Shown piece after piece: positions 26,385 to 35,933 of a stretch of 64,000 nucleotides of DNA; positions within the stretch are counted from its first letter, which is position 1, and every line of letters begins with the position of its first letter. Origin of the DNA: Sphingomonas palmae (GTDB lineage Bacteria; Pseudomonadota; Alphaproteobacteria; Sphingomonadales; Sphingomonadaceae); assembly GCF_900109565.1 (NCBI RefSeq), contig NZ_FNZZ01000001.1, positions 744,001-808,000 of the forward strand, written 5' to 3'. A model generated the notes under the pieces. It saw only the letters and a program-made list of their open reading frames with translations, did not search any database and was not told the DNA's origin. Both the position numbers and the translations under genes were made by a program.

Positions 26385-26840
26385 TTACCGCGGCGTAGCG
26401 CCCGGCATCATCGCGTCATTCTTCTCGGCCGCTTTCTTCTCCGCGGCATAGGCGCGCGCCCACATCTGCGTGCAGCCCGACTGCCCGCCCGTACCGACCG
26501 GTGAGCATGTGTCGGGCAATCCGCCCGCGACGCGTCCGACCTCGTCGGCGACCGCGGTGCGATTGGCCCAGCTCTGGTTCTGCGCTGCCGGCTCCGCGGT
26601 GTTCCGCAACTGCTTGGGAATACGATATTGCTCGTCCGGGTTGATCCGGCTGCACACCACGATCTCGTCGCCCTGCGCGGTCGGGCACTTATCGTTGCCG
26701 GTCAGCTGTACGTTGCGGATGCGGCTCGGCGCGCGCCCGGTCTCCGCCTGCGCCTGCGCGGTCGAGCTCGTGGGGGCGGTCTGCGCCAGCGCACCCGCGG
26801 GCACGAGGACGAGGGAGATGGCGGATAACAGACGCAGCAT
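26385..26840 (-). CDS. Small exported protein of unknown function
   Basis: 151 residues. The N-terminal signal peptide is about 19 residues (MLRLLSAISLVLVPAGALAQ, cleavage after ALA). The mature part has four cysteines: CPTAQGDEIVVC and, later, DTCSPVGTGGQSGC. These could form two disulfides in the periplasm. The C-terminal 35 residues are Ala/Lys/Glu-rich. It resembles small secreted proteins common in sphingomonads; I cannot name a family. It is transcribed against the trp genes on both sides. Confidence 0.72.
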   Translation of the reverse strand: MLRLLSAISLVLVPAGALAQTAPTSSTAQAQAETGRAPSRIRNVQLTGNDKCPTAQGDEIVVCSRINPDEQYRIPKQLRNTAEPAAQNQSWANRTAVADEVGRVAGGLPDTCSPVGTGGQSGCTQMWARAYAAEKKAAEKNDAMMPGATPR

Positions 26841-26915
26841 GCGGAAAACGCTCCTTGGGTACAGCTACAAACGCGTGCGCGCCTGAATATCTCCTTACTT
26901 CCTAGCCGCTATCGT

Positions 26916-26955
26916 GTGTCCCGGCGATTTCCCGCGCGTGACGTGAGCGGGACAC
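26916..26955 (+). promoter_or_regulatory. Inverted repeats in the trpG leader region
   Basis: GTGTCCCG (26916-26923) is complementary to CGGGACAC (26948-26955). Inside it, CCCGC (26931-26935) is complementary to GCGGG (26947-26951). The two pairings share bases 26948-26951 and exclude each other, as in attenuator-like leaders. There is no short ORF with Trp codons, so a ribosome-based trp attenuator is not supported. It could instead be a palindromic operator. Confidence 0.3.
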
Positions 26956-26991
26956 GTTGCGCGCGCCCGCGCATCGGCTATGGCGGCGGGC

Positions 26992-27576
26992 ATGATCCTG
27001 GTGATCGACAATTACGACAGCTTTACCTGGAACCTGGTCCATTACCTGATGGAGCTGGGCGCCCCAGTGCGGGTGGTGCGCAACGACGCGCTGTCCGCCG
27101 CCGACGCGCTGGCGAGCGGGGCGAGCGCGTTCCTGATCTCGCCTGGACCGTGCACGCCCAACGAGGCCGGGGTCAGCCTCGATCTGGTCGCGGCCTGTGC
27201 CGAGGCGCGGCGCCCGCTGCTGGGTGTCTGCCTGGGCCATCAGGCGATCGGTCAGCATTTCGGCGGCACGGTGCGCCGCGGCGGGTTGATGCACGGCAAG
27301 ACCTGCCCGGTCGAGCACGACGGCACCGGCCTGTTCACCGATCTGCCCTCGCCCTTCACCGCGACGCGCTACCATTCGCTGATCGTCACCGACGTGCCCG
27401 ACAGCCTCGTCGTCAACGCGACCGCCGCCGACGCGTCGGTCATGGGACTTCGCCACCGCGAGCTGCCGATCCACGGCGTGCAGTTCCACCCCGAGAGCAT
27501 CGCGACCGAGCACGGCCATGCATTGCTCGCCAACTTCCTGCGCATCGCCGGGATGCCCGCGAGCATGCCGGCATGA
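26992..27576 (+). CDS. trpG: Anthranilate synthase component II (glutamine amidotransferase)
   Basis: 194 residues from ATG 26992, chosen because [19 protein letters not shown] is the family's usual start; an ATG 12 bases upstream (26980) is also open. The class I glutaminase nucleophile cysteine is in [10 protein letters not shown], and the His-Glu pair is in [10 protein letters not shown]. It supplies ammonia to TrpE and may also serve aminodeoxychorismate synthase if no separate PabA exists. Its stop overlaps the trpD ATG (ATGA). Confidence 0.94.
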   Translation: MILVIDNYDSFTWNLVHYLMELGAPVRVVRNDALSAADALASGASAFLISPGPCTPNEAGVSLDLVAACAEARRPLLGVCLGHQAIGQHFGGTVRRGGLMHGKTCPVEHDGTGLFTDLPSPFTATRYHSLIVTDVPDSLVVNATAADASVMGLRHRELPIHGVQFHPESIATEHGHALLANFLRIAGMPASMPA

Positions 27577-28568
27577 CCAGCTTCGCGCAGCTGCCCGATC
27601 CCGTCTCGCCGCTCAGCCGGCAGAGCGCGGCGCAGGCCTTCGCCGACATCCTCGACGGACACGCGAGCGAGGAGGCGATCGCCGAGTTCCTGGTCGCGCT
27701 GTCGATCCGCGGCGAAACCAGCCTGGAGATTGCGGAGGCGGCCCGCGCACTGCGTGAGCGACTGATCCCGATCACCGCGCCGGCGAACGCCATCGACGTG
27801 TGCGGCACCGGCGGCGACGGACAGCATACGCTGAACGTTTCGACCGCGGTCAGCCTCGTGGTCGCGAGCTGCGGCGTGCCGGTTGCCAAGCATGGCAACC
27901 GCGCCGCCTCGTCGAAGGCGGGTGCCGCCGACACGCTGGAGGCGCTCGGCCTCGACATGGACCGCGCCGGCGCGCAGGCCGAGGCAACGCTCGCCGACCT
28001 CGGCATCTGCTTCCTCTTCGCGGCCAACCATCACCCGGCGATGAAGCGGATCACGCCGATCCGCCGCCGCATCGGGCGTCGCACGATCTTCAACCTGATG
28101 GGGCCGCTCGCCAATCCAGCGCACGTCACCCGGCAGCTGATTGGCATCGCACGGCCCGACTATGCGCCGGTCTACGCCGAGGCACTGGCGCAACTGGGCA
28201 GCGAGGGCGCACTCGTCGTCTCGGGCGAGGAAGGGCTGGACGAGATTTCAGGTGCCGGCGCGACCGTGGTGGTCAGCATCGGCGAGGTGACGCTGCCAGC
28301 GCGCATCACGCCCGAGGATGCGGGAGTGCCGCGCCACCCGACCAGCGCCATCCGCGGCGGCGATGCGGCCTTCAATGCGGTGGCGCTCCGCCGTCTGCTG
28401 CTCGGCGAGCACGGGCCGTATCGCGACGCAGTGCTGCTCAACGCCGCTGCCGCGCTCGTCCTGTCGGGTACGCAGTCGACGCTCCCTGATGCCGCAGCGC
28501 GCGCCGCGGAGGCGATCGACCGCGGCGACGCGAACGCGCTGCTCGACCGCTGGATCGCCTACGCATGA
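27573..28568 (+). CDS. trpD: Anthranilate phosphoribosyltransferase
   Basis: 331 residues from ATG 27573, overlapping the trpG stop. The PRPP/Mg-binding CGTGGDG is at about 76-82, followed by NVSTAVSLV and [15 protein letters not shown], then the [15 protein letters not shown] segment. It transfers phosphoribose to anthranilate, the second step of tryptophan synthesis. Its stop overlaps trpC by four bases (ATGA). Confidence 0.96.
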   Translation: MTSFAQLPDPVSPLSRQSAAQAFADILDGHASEEAIAEFLVALSIRGETSLEIAEAARALRERLIPITAPANAIDVCGTGGDGQHTLNVSTAVSLVVASCGVPVAKHGNRAASSKAGAADTLEALGLDMDRAGAQAEATLADLGICFLFAANHHPAMKRITPIRRRIGRRTIFNLMGPLANPAHVTRQLIGIARPDYAPVYAEALAQLGSEGALVVSGEEGLDEISGAGATVVVSIGEVTLPARITPEDAGVPRHPTSAIRGGDAAFNAVALRRLLLGEHGPYRDAVLLNAAAALVLSGTQSTLPDAAARAAEAIDRGDANALLDRWIAYA

Positions 28569-29350
28569 CCATCCTCGACCAGATCATCGCCACCAAGCGC
28601 GAGGAAGTCGCCGCGCGCAAGGCCGCGGCCACCCGCGCCGAGCTCGACGCGCGCATCGCCGAACAATCGCCGCCGCGTGGTTTTCGCGCCGCGCTCGATC
28701 GCAGCGTCGCCGCCGGTCGCCACGCGCTGATCGCCGAGATCAAGAAGGCCAGCCCGTCGAAGGGGCTGATCCGCGCCGACTTCGATCCACCCGCGCACGC
28801 GCACGCCTATGCGGCCGGTGGCGCGACCTGCCTGTCGGTGCTGACCGACGAGCGATATTTTCAGGGTTCCGACGCCTACTTGCAGGCCGCGCGCGCCGCG
28901 TGCGATCTGCCGGTGATCCGCAAGGACTTCACGGTCGACCCCTTCCAGGTGATTGAGGCGCGCGCGCTCGGCGCCGACGCGATCCTGCTGATCGTCGCCG
29001 CCATCGACGACGCGACGCTCGCCGAGTGCGAGGCGGCCGCGATCGAGGTCGGGCTCGACGTGCTGGTCGAGGTCCACGACGCAGGCGAGATGGAGCGCGC
29101 CGCGCGGCTGAAATCGCGGCTGATCGGCGTCAACAACCGCGACCTGCGCGATTTCACCGTTGACTATTGCCGCACCTACGACCTCGTCGCGCACGCGCCA
29201 GCCGGCTGCACCTTTGTTGCGGAAAGTGGTCTGACGACGCGCGCCGACCTCGACGCGATGGCCGAGCACGGCATCGGCTGCTTCCTGATCGGCGAAGCAC
29301 TGATGCGCCAGCCCGACGTCGAGGCAGCGACCCTCGCGCTGGTCGGATGA
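28565..29350 (+). CDS. trpC: Indole-3-glycerol phosphate synthase
   Basis: A 261-residue TIM barrel. Key residues are visible in [15 protein letters not shown] (catalytic and phosphate-binding lysines), [24 protein letters not shown] and VAESGLTTR. It closes the indole ring from CdRP, the fourth step of tryptophan synthesis. It has no fused TrpF domain; trpF, trpA and trpB are not in the window. Its stop overlaps moaC (ATGA). Confidence 0.96.
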   Translation: MTILDQIIATKREEVAARKAAATRAELDARIAEQSPPRGFRAALDRSVAAGRHALIAEIKKASPSKGLIRADFDPPAHAHAYAAGGATCLSVLTDERYFQGSDAYLQAARAACDLPVIRKDFTVDPFQVIEARALGADAILLIVAAIDDATLAECEAAAIEVGLDVLVEVHDAGEMERAARLKSRLIGVNNRDLRDFTVDYCRTYDLVAHAPAGCTFVAESGLTTRADLDAMAEHGIGCFLIGEALMRQPDVEAATLALVG

Positions 29351-29814
29351 GCGACCTCACCCATCTCGACGCCGATGGCGCGGCGCACATGGTCGATGTC
29401 GGCGACAAGGCGGTAACACGGCGCGAGGCGACCGCGACCGGACGCGTGCTGATGTCGGCCGAGGCCGTCACGGCGATCCGCGCCGGTGCGGTGAAGAAGG
29501 GCGACGTGATCGCGGTCGCGCGCGTCGCCGGGATCATGGCGGCCAAGCGGACCAGTGACCTGGTGCCGCTGTGCCACCCGCTGCCGATCACGCGCGTCTC
29601 GCTCAACCTTGAGATACAAGACGCCGGCGTCGCCGCGACCGCAACCGTGCGAACCGACGGCAAGACGGGCGTCGAGATGGAGGCGCTGACCGCCGTCTCG
29701 GTCGCGCTCCTCACCGTTTATGACATGGCAAAGGCGATCGACAAGGCGATGATCATGCAGGATATTCAGGTCGTCGCGAAAAGCGGTGGCCGATCCGGCG
29801 ACTGGCAGCGTTGA
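29347..29814 (+). CDS. moaC: Cyclic pyranopterin monophosphate synthase
   Basis: 155 residues from ATG 29347. Family motifs are [33 protein letters not shown] and KAIDKAM, with catalytic Lys and His in the last two regions. It converts the MoaA product to cyclic pyranopterin monophosphate in molybdenum cofactor synthesis. It sits at the end of the trp run, overlapping trpC, and continues into a Nudix gene and moeA. moaA is not in the window. Confidence 0.95.
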   Translation: MSDLTHLDADGAAHMVDVGDKAVTRREATATGRVLMSAEAVTAIRAGAVKKGDVIAVARVAGIMAAKRTSDLVPLCHPLPITRVSLNLEIQDAGVAATATVRTDGKTGVEMEALTAVSVALLTVYDMAKAIDKAMIMQDIQVVAKSGGRSGDWQR

Positions 29815-30389
29815 ACGACTTCGACGATCCGGCGATCGTGCCGTGGCGGACGACCGCGCGTGAGACGCTGATCGACGACCGCTGGCTGACGCTCCACGCC
29901 GACACCTGCGTGACCGATGACGGTGCGACGATCGCCCCCTTCTACGTCACCGATTATCCCGACTGGGTATTAATCGTCGCGATCGACGACGCCGACAATC
30001 TGCTGATGATCGAGCAATATCGCCACGCCCGCGGCATCGTCTCGCTCGAGCTGCCGGGCGGCGGTGTCGACGCGCGCGACGCCGACCTGCTCGCGGCGGC
30101 ACGGCGCGAGCTGCTGGAGGAAACCGGCTGCGTTGCCGACACGTGGGAAGTGATGGCCTCGCTCAGCCCCAATCCGGCGATCCACACCAACCAGTGCCAC
30201 GCCGTGCTGGCGCTCGGAACGCGCTGCATCGCCGAGCCGCAGGACGAGCCGAGCGAACGCGTGCGCCGCCGCTGGATGCCGATCGCCGACGTTGTCCGCC
30301 GTGCGATGGCGGACGAGGTGCAGCAAGCGGTTCACGTCGCCGCGCTCGCGATCGTGCTTGGCCGTATGAACCGATGGAATTCCGCATGA
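29811..30389 (+). CDS. Nudix hydrolase (ADP-ribose pyrophosphatase-like)
   Basis: 192 residues starting at TTG 29811, overlapping the moaC stop (TTGA). The Nudix helix is recognisable in [20 protein letters not shown] followed by LLEETGC. The R-E-L-L-E-E core that binds metal is intact, but by my alignment the first consensus glutamate (five residues after the box glycine) is alanine. It resembles ADP-ribose or nucleoside-diphosphate-sugar hydrolases. It lies between moaC and moeA with four-base overlaps on both sides, so it is part of the same mRNA; a role in cofactor metabolism is only suggested by this position. Confidence 0.85.
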   Translation: MNDFDDPAIVPWRTTARETLIDDRWLTLHADTCVTDDGATIAPFYVTDYPDWVLIVAIDDADNLLMIEQYRHARGIVSLELPGGGVDARDADLLAAARRELLEETGCVADTWEVMASLSPNPAIHTNQCHAVLALGTRCIAEPQDEPSERVRRRWMPIADVVRRAMADEVQQAVHVAALAIVLGRMNRWNSA

Positions 30390-31567
30390 GCCTGCTCCCG
30401 ATCGACGAAGCGCAGGCGCGTGTTCTGGCACTCGGCACCTTTGCCGCCCACGAGGAAGTCGACATCCACGACGCCCTCGGGCGTTGGGCGGTCAAGCCGG
30501 TCGTCGCGCAGCGAACCCAGCCGGCACGCGACCTGTCGGCGATGGACGGCTACGCGATCCGCTTCGCCGACATGCCGGGCCCGTGGCGCGTCACAGGCGA
30601 GAGCGCGGCCGGCAGCCCGTTCGCGGGCAGGATCGGCGCGGGCGAAGCGGTGCGCATCTTTACCGGGGCGGCGATACCCGACGGCGGCGACACCGTGCTG
30701 GTGCAGGAAGAGGCGACGCGAGACGGCGACCGCCTGCTGCTCGCCGGTGAGGGGCCGCCGCATCTGGCGCGCAACGTGCGCCGCCGCGGCCTCGATTTCG
30801 CCGAGGGCGACTTGCTGGTCGACGCGGGCGAGCGGCTGACCCCTGCCCGGCTCGCCGTGTGCGCGACCGGCGGCGTCGGGCGCGTCGCCGTCGCACGCCC
30901 GATCCGCGTCGCCATCGCGGCGACCGGCGACGAGCTGGTCGAACCCGGCACCTCGGCCGGACTGGACGCGCTGCCCGAGTCCAACCGGTTGCTGCTCCGC
31001 TCACTGCTCGCCGACCTGCCGGTCACGTTCATGGATCTCGGCATTCTGCCCGACCGTCTCGATGTGATGACGACGGCCTTCGCGAAGGTAGCGGCGGACG
31101 TGCTCGTCACCACTGGCGGCGCGTCCGTGGGCGACCATGATCTTGTCCGTCCCGCGCTCGACGCGGCAGGCTTCTCGCTCGATTTCTGGCGCATCGCACT
31201 GCGTCCGGGCAAGCCGATGCTGGCGGGGCGCCGCGGTGCGACCGCGGTGGTCGGGTTGCCCGGCAATCCCGTGTCCGCCTTCGTCACCGCGCTCCTGTTC
31301 GTGCGCCCGCTGGTGGCGCACCTGTCGGGCGCCGCCGACCCGTTTCCGCGCGCGAGCAGCGCGATCCTGGGTGAGCCGCTCGCGGCCAACAACAACCGGA
31401 CCGACTATCTGCGTGCCGAGATGCGCGACGGTCGCGTCTACGCTTCGACGATCCAGGACAGCTCGATGCTGCGCACGCTCGCGCGCTCGACCTGCCTCGT
31501 GATCCGCCCACCTCACGCCCCTGCGGCCCGAGCCGGCGACTCGGCGGAAATCCTGACCATCGCTTGA
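30386..31567 (+). CDS. moeA: Molybdopterin molybdenumtransferase
   Basis: 393 residues from ATG 30386 (ATGA overlap). Typical motifs: LSAMDGYAIR near the N-terminus, ATGDELVEPG in the MoCF-like domain, TTGGASVGDHD, and GLPGNPVSAFVTALLF near residue 295. It inserts molybdenum into adenylylated molybdopterin. It is the last gene of the trp-moa-moe run; lexA follows after 69 bases with its own promoter. Confidence 0.95.
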   Translation: MSLLPIDEAQARVLALGTFAAHEEVDIHDALGRWAVKPVVAQRTQPARDLSAMDGYAIRFADMPGPWRVTGESAAGSPFAGRIGAGEAVRIFTGAAIPDGGDTVLVQEEATRDGDRLLLAGEGPPHLARNVRRRGLDFAEGDLLVDAGERLTPARLAVCATGGVGRVAVARPIRVAIAATGDELVEPGTSAGLDALPESNRLLLRSLLADLPVTFMDLGILPDRLDVMTTAFAKVAADVLVTTGGASVGDHDLVRPALDAAGFSLDFWRIALRPGKPMLAGRRGATAVVGLPGNPVSAFVTALLFVRPLVAHLSGAADPFPRASSAILGEPLAANNNRTDYLRAEMRDGRVYASTIQDSSMLRTLARSTCLVIRPPHAPAARAGDSAEILTIA

Positions 31568-31576
31568 CCGCGTCGC

Positions 31577-31605
31577 TTGACGGAACACCTGCTGTTCCAT
31601 AAAGG
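31577..31605 (+). promoter_or_regulatory. Putative lexA promoter
   Basis: TTGACG (31577-31582) and TAAAGG (31600-31605) are separated by 17 bases. The -35 box is close to consensus, the -10 box is poor. The LexA half-sites at 31583, 31594 and 31605 overlap this promoter, which fits repression by LexA. Confidence 0.45.
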
Positions 31606-31619
31606 TTCTGCATCTGTTC
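31583..31619 (+). promoter_or_regulatory. LexA operator: GTTC half-sites every 11 bases
   Basis: GTTC occurs at 31594-31597, 31605-31608 and 31616-31619. Each pair gives GTTC-N7-GTTC, the direct-repeat SOS box known for alphaproteobacteria. An inverted copy, GAAC at 31583-31586, keeps the same 11-base step. The array ends 17 bases before the lexA ATG, so lexA should repress itself. Confidence 0.85.
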
Positions 31620-31636
31620 ACCAAAGGAGCCGCGCG

Positions 31637-32293
31637 ATGCTCACCCGCAAGCAGCATGAGCTGATTTGCTTCATCGAAGATCGGCTCGCCGCGACGGGCG
31701 TGTCGCCCTCGTTCGAGGAGATGAAGGAAGCGCTCGAGCTCAAGTCAAAGTCGGGCGTGCACCGCCTGATCAGCGCGCTCGAGGAACGCGGCTACATCCG
31801 GCGGTTGCCCAACCGCGCACGCGCGCTCGAGATTTTGCGCACGCCCGACCGTGTCGATGCCGACGGAAACGAGCGGCCCGCCTCGCGCGTGGCCCCGCAG
31901 CCGGCGAACGACGTGGTCGAGCTGCCGCTTCACGGCCGCATCGCGGCCGGTGTGCCGATCGAGGCGTTCGAAGGCTCGACCAGCCTGCCCGTTCCCGCGG
32001 CGCTGCTGGGCGCGGGCGAGCATTACGCGCTGGAAGTTTCGGGCGACTCGATGGTCGAGGCCGGTATCCTAGACGGCGACTATGCACTGATCCGCAAGCA
32101 GGAGGTCGCGCGCGACGGCGAGATCGTGGTGGCGCTGATCGACGACAGCGAGGCGACGCTCAAATATTTCCGTCACGAAGGTGCGATGGTGCGGCTCGAT
32201 CCCGCCAACCGCGCCTATGATCCGCAGCGTTACGCCCCCGCGCAGGTGCGCGTTCAGGGTAAGCTGGCCGGTATTCTCCGCCGCTACGCGTGA
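31637..32293 (+). CDS. lexA: LexA repressor
   Basis: 218 residues from ATG 31637 with AAAGGAG upstream. The winged helix lies at about 1-65 ([20 protein letters not shown] is the recognition region). A linker leads to the S24 autoprotease domain. The self-cleavage bond is Ala104-Gly105 in RIAAGVP, and the catalytic pair is Ser138 (VSGDSMVE) and Lys176 (ATLKYF). It represses SOS genes and cuts itself when RecA is activated. Its 3' end overlaps the convergent comEC-like frame by 134 bases. Confidence 0.96.
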   Translation: MLTRKQHELICFIEDRLAATGVSPSFEEMKEALELKSKSGVHRLISALEERGYIRRLPNRARALEILRTPDRVDADGNERPASRVAPQPANDVVELPLHGRIAAGVPIEAFEGSTSLPVPAALLGAGEHYALEVSGDSMVEAGILDGDYALIRKQEVARDGEIVVALIDDSEATLKYFRHEGAMVRLDPANRAYDPQRYAPAQVRVQGKLAGILRRYA

Positions 32294-34406
32294 TCCACGG
32301 GTGCGCGTCTTTCGCGACGCGCACCGTCGTGATGCTCGCATCCTCGAAACTCACCGCGACACCGCCGGTGCGCCGAAGCGACGCACGGTCCAGCGTCAGC
32401 CACCGAGCGCGGCATCGCCGGGGGACACGGCGCTCGCTCACGACGATGTCGACGCGGCGACACAGGTCGATGAAGGCGCCGGCGGGTACCAGATAGCCGC
32501 TGCGCGTCGCGAGCAAGGTGACCCGCCGCTCGCCGATCTGCCGCGTGGCCCAGCACAAATCCTGGTTACAGCGCGCACTCCGCGTTTCCGACAGCGCGGC
32601 CATCTCGCCGTCAAACCCGCCATTCTCCGCCAGCGTGTCGCGCGTATAGTCGCCGGCGCGGTCGCGAAGCAGCGCCAGGCTGCCGTCTTCGCCGCGCCAC
32701 GCCAGATGCCGTCCGTCGCCCGTCACGATCAGGTCGGGTGTGGGTGTCGCAATCGTCCAGCACGCGCCGACGAAAACAGGGACCAGTCCGGCCCAGCGCG
32801 CACGCGTACGCCACAGCGCGACCCACAATCCACCCGCGATCATCAGCGCGAACGCACCGCGCGGCATTGCGGGCAGTGCCGCGACCGATCCCGGTGCGGA
32901 CGCAACCGCGTGCGCGATCCATAGCAGCAAGCGCAACGTCTGACCCGCGACCCACCATAATGGTGCGCCGAGCCTGACGGCATCGAGCATCAACGCACCC
33001 GCCTCCACCGGCATCACGACGAAGGTTGTCAGCGGGATCGCGACGATGTTGGCGAACGCGCCGTACACGCCAGCCTTGTGGAAGTGGAACACCGCGATCG
33101 GCATCAACGCGAGCTCAACCAGCAAGCCGGTCGTGAGCAGCGAGCCGCCTTCCCGCAATCCGCGCCGCCACCACGCCTCCTCGCGCGACAGGAACAGCGC
33201 GCGGGCACGCGGATGTTCGTGGAGCGCGACAATCGCGGTCACCGCCGCGAACGACAGCTGGAAACTCGCGCTCACCAGCGCCTGGGGCCACGCGACCAGC
33301 ACGATCAGCGCGCCCGCCGCCACCAGCCGCAGCGTCACTGCCTCGCGCCCCATCGCCAGCGCCGCCAACACCAGCAGCGCGGCGACGCAGCTGCGGATCG
33401 TCGGCACCTCCGCGCCCGTCAGCCAGGTGTAGCCGATCGCCGCCAATGCGGCGGCTCCGCCTGCGAGCAGCGGAACGCGCCCCGTCAACGCAAGTCTCGG
33501 CGACAACGCCAGCAGCCGCAGCGCGAGCGCCATCACGATCCCGACCGCCGCGGTGATGTGCAGCCCGCTGACCGACAGCAGATGCGCGAGGCCCGCGCGG
33601 CGCATCGCCTCGGCGTCCTCGTCCGCGATCGCGCCGGTATCGCCGGTCGCCAGCGCCGCCGCGATCCCGCCGGCGCTGCCAGGCAGTTGCGCCTCGATAT
33701 GGCGCGTCAGCCGCGCACGAATACCCTCCCGATCCGATCCGGCGCGCGCGATCACGGCGATGTCGATTGCGCGTCCGGTGGCACCGAGCCCTTCGAACCA
33801 AGCCACCCGCGCGAAGTCATATGCGCCCGGCACCGCCGGCGGCGCAGGCGGCATCAACCGCGCGCGCACCCGCACCCGGCTTTGTTCGACGACGCCGGTG
33901 GGCAGGTCATCGTCCGCGACATTGACCCGCACGCGTCGCGGCACGTCGTCGCGCACCTGCCCATCCCAGCGCTCCACCGCGATCCACACGCGCGTCAGGT
34001 CACGCGCCGGCTGGGCCTGAACCCGCGTCACGCGCCCGACCAGCTCGACAATCGCGGGGCGGGCGAGCACCGGCGCACGGACCGCCTCCGCCCGCCACCA
34101 CACCAGCGCGAGACCGATCGCGAAAGCGATCGCGCCCGCCGCAATCGTCACGCCGCAGCGCCCACCACGCGCCAGCGCCAGTGCTGAGCCAGCGATCCCC
34201 GCACTGCCGAGCAACGCCGCGGTCCAGCCCGTCGCGTCCGGCAGCACGAACCACGTCGCGATCCCCGCCCCCAGCATGATCGGCAGCCACAGCACCAGCT
34301 GGTGCCGCTCCGCCTCGAGCCAGCGTTCCCACGCGCCCGACCACGCCGCCGCGATTTGAAGCGACGCTTGTGCTTTGCTAGGGGCGGTCGCGGCTGAACT
34401 GGCCAT
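32160..34406 (-). CDS. ComEC/Rec2-like DNA uptake channel protein
   Basis: 748 residues from ATG 34406, with GAGGA 8 bases upstream. An N-terminal DUF4131-like region with helices is followed by the Competence domain ([20 protein letters not shown] and then [11 protein letters not shown]) and about eight helices. The final about 150 residues resemble the ComEC C-terminal region, but I see no HxHxDH metal motif. The frame runs 134 bases into lexA on the other strand, giving an Arg-rich tail of about 45 residues that looks non-native; the family end probably lies near HPW (about 32310). It would move single-stranded DNA across the inner membrane. Confidence 0.85.
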   Translation of the reverse strand: MASSAATAPSKAQASLQIAAAWSGAWERWLEAERHQLVLWLPIMLGAGIATWFVLPDATGWTAALLGSAGIAGSALALARGGRCGVTIAAGAIAFAIGLALVWWRAEAVRAPVLARPAIVELVGRVTRVQAQPARDLTRVWIAVERWDGQVRDDVPRRVRVNVADDDLPTGVVEQSRVRVRARLMPPAPPAVPGAYDFARVAWFEGLGATGRAIDIAVIARAGSDREGIRARLTRHIEAQLPGSAGGIAAALATGDTGAIADEDAEAMRRAGLAHLLSVSGLHITAAVGIVMALALRLLALSPRLALTGRVPLLAGGAAALAAIGYTWLTGAEVPTIRSCVAALLVLAALAMGREAVTLRLVAAGALIVLVAWPQALVSASFQLSFAAVTAIVALHEHPRARALFLSREEAWWRRGLREGGSLLTTGLLVELALMPIAVFHFHKAGVYGAFANIVAIPLTTFVVMPVEAGALMLDAVRLGAPLWWVAGQTLRLLLWIAHAVASAPGSVAALPAMPRGAFALMIAGGLWVALWRTRARWAGLVPVFVGACWTIATPTPDLIVTGDGRHLAWRGEDGSLALLRDRAGDYTRDTLAENGGFDGEMAALSETRSARCNQDLCWATRQIGERRVTLLATRSGYLVPAGAFIDLCRRVDIVVSERRVPRRCRARWLTLDRASLRRTGGVAVSFEDASITTVRVAKDAHPWITRSGGEYRPAYPERAPARGRNAADHRRGWRDRAAPSHLRDGNI

Positions 34407-34437
34407 CACATTCCTCGCAGCCTGGGAGCAAGCGCGC

Positions 34438-35907
34438 TTGAGCGCAACCACCAACTCCGACGCCCATGCGGCGCCCGCCGACGCGACTCAGAACCCGTCC
34501 AAGGTCGTCACCCGCTTCGCGCCATCGCCGACCGGCTTTCTCCACCTCGGCGGCGCGCGCACCGCGCTGTTCAACCTGCTCTACGCGCGCCACCACGGCG
34601 GCACGTTCCGGCTGCGGATCGAGGATACCGACCGCGCGCGCTCGACCGAGCCCGCGATTGCCGCGATTCTGAACGGAATGCGCTGGCTCGGGCTCGATTG
34701 GGACGGCGAGGAAGTCTACCAGTTCGCGCGCGCCGACCGCCACGCCGCCGTGGCGCAGCAGATGGTGGAGCACGGCCACGCTTACCGCTGCTATATGACC
34801 CAAGGTGAGATCGACGCGATGCGCGCCGAGGCGCAGGCGGCGAAGAAGCCGCTGCGTATTCGTTCCCCCTGGCGCGAGCGCAGCGACGGTCCTGCCGACC
34901 AGCCCTTCGTCGTCCGGCTGAAGGCGCCGACCGAGGGCGCGGTCACGATCGACGACCAGGTGCAGGGCGCGGTGACCGTCCAGAACGCCGAGCTCGACGA
35001 CATGGTCCTGCTCCGCTCCGACGGAACGCCGACCTATATGCTCGCGGTGGTGGTCGACGATCACGACATGGGCGTGACGCACGTCATCCGCGGCGACGAT
35101 CACCTCAACAACGCCTTCCGCCAGTTGCCGATCTACCGCGCGATGGACGCCATAGAAGGCGGCTGGCCCGACCCGGTCTACGCGCACATCCCGCTGATCC
35201 ACGGATCGGACGGCGCCAAGCTCTCGAAGCGACACGGTGCGGTCGGGATCGAGGCGTATCGCGACGAACTCGGCATCCTGCCCGAGGCACTCGACAACTA
35301 CCTGCTCCGGCTCGGCTGGGGTCACGGCGACGACGAGATCATCGCGCGCGACGACGCGGTCCGCTGGTTCGACCTGTCGGGCGTCGGCAAGAGCCCGTCG
35401 CGCTTCGACCTCAAGAAGCTCGAGAACCTGAACGGCCATTACATCCGCGCCGCCGACGATGCGCGTCTCGCCGGACTGGTCGCGGACAAGCTCGATCTGG
35501 CACAGGACGATCCGCGGCGCGCCAGACTCGAAACGGCAATGCCGGCGTTGAAGCCGCGCGCCGCCAACATCAACGAGCTCGCCGACGGCGCCGCGTTCCT
35601 GTTCGCCGAACGCCCGCTAGCGATTGACGACGCCGCAGCCCCGCTGCTCGGCGGTGAGGCGCCGGCATTGCTCGAACGGCTCCACGCAGCGCTTGACGCA
35701 GTGCACAACTGGGATACGGAGACGGCAGAGGCCGCGGTGCGGCAGGTCGCCGATGATGCGGGCGTGAAGCTCGGACAGGTGGCCCAGCCGCTTCGCGTCG
35801 CACTAACCGGACGCAAGACGTCGCCGGGCATCTTCGACGTACTCGTCCTTCTAGGACGCGAGGAAAGCCTGGCGCGCATCGCGGATCACACACCCGGCAA
35901 CGCATGA
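34438..35907 (+). CDS. gltX: Glutamyl-tRNA synthetase
   Basis: 489 residues from TTG 34438, preceded by GGGAG with 9-base spacing. No ATG or GTG lies between here and the conserved [16 protein letters not shown], so TTG (or an even earlier start at 34375) is required. The HIGH-type motif is HLGG at 36-39 and the KMSKS-type motif is KLSKR near residue 260. It charges tRNA with glutamate. Its start lies only 31 bases from the divergent comEC-like start. Sphingomonads commonly carry two GltX-type enzymes; whether this one also charges tRNA-Gln cannot be told here. Confidence 0.93.
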   Translation: MSATTNSDAHAAPADATQNPSKVVTRFAPSPTGFLHLGGARTALFNLLYARHHGGTFRLRIEDTDRARSTEPAIAAILNGMRWLGLDWDGEEVYQFARADRHAAVAQQMVEHGHAYRCYMTQGEIDAMRAEAQAAKKPLRIRSPWRERSDGPADQPFVVRLKAPTEGAVTIDDQVQGAVTVQNAELDDMVLLRSDGTPTYMLAVVVDDHDMGVTHVIRGDDHLNNAFRQLPIYRAMDAIEGGWPDPVYAHIPLIHGSDGAKLSKRHGAVGIEAYRDELGILPEALDNYLLRLGWGHGDDEIIARDDAVRWFDLSGVGKSPSRFDLKKLENLNGHYIRAADDARLAGLVADKLDLAQDDPRRARLETAMPALKPRAANINELADGAAFLFAERPLAIDDAAAPLLGGEAPALLERLHAALDAVHNWDTETAEAAVRQVADDAGVKLGQVAQPLRVALTGRKTSPGIFDVLVLLGREESLARIADHTPGNA

Positions 35908-35933
35908 GCCCTTGGGCCTGACAGGAGACGATC

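Noticed and set aside
26841..26991. Classical trp attenuator with leader peptide
   Set aside because: No short plus-strand frame with tandem TGG codons and no terminator hairpin with a T-run is present.
34356..34381. TTGAAG and TGCTAG as a gltX promoter
   Set aside because: The spacing is only 14 bases, too short for a standard promoter, and the match is weak.
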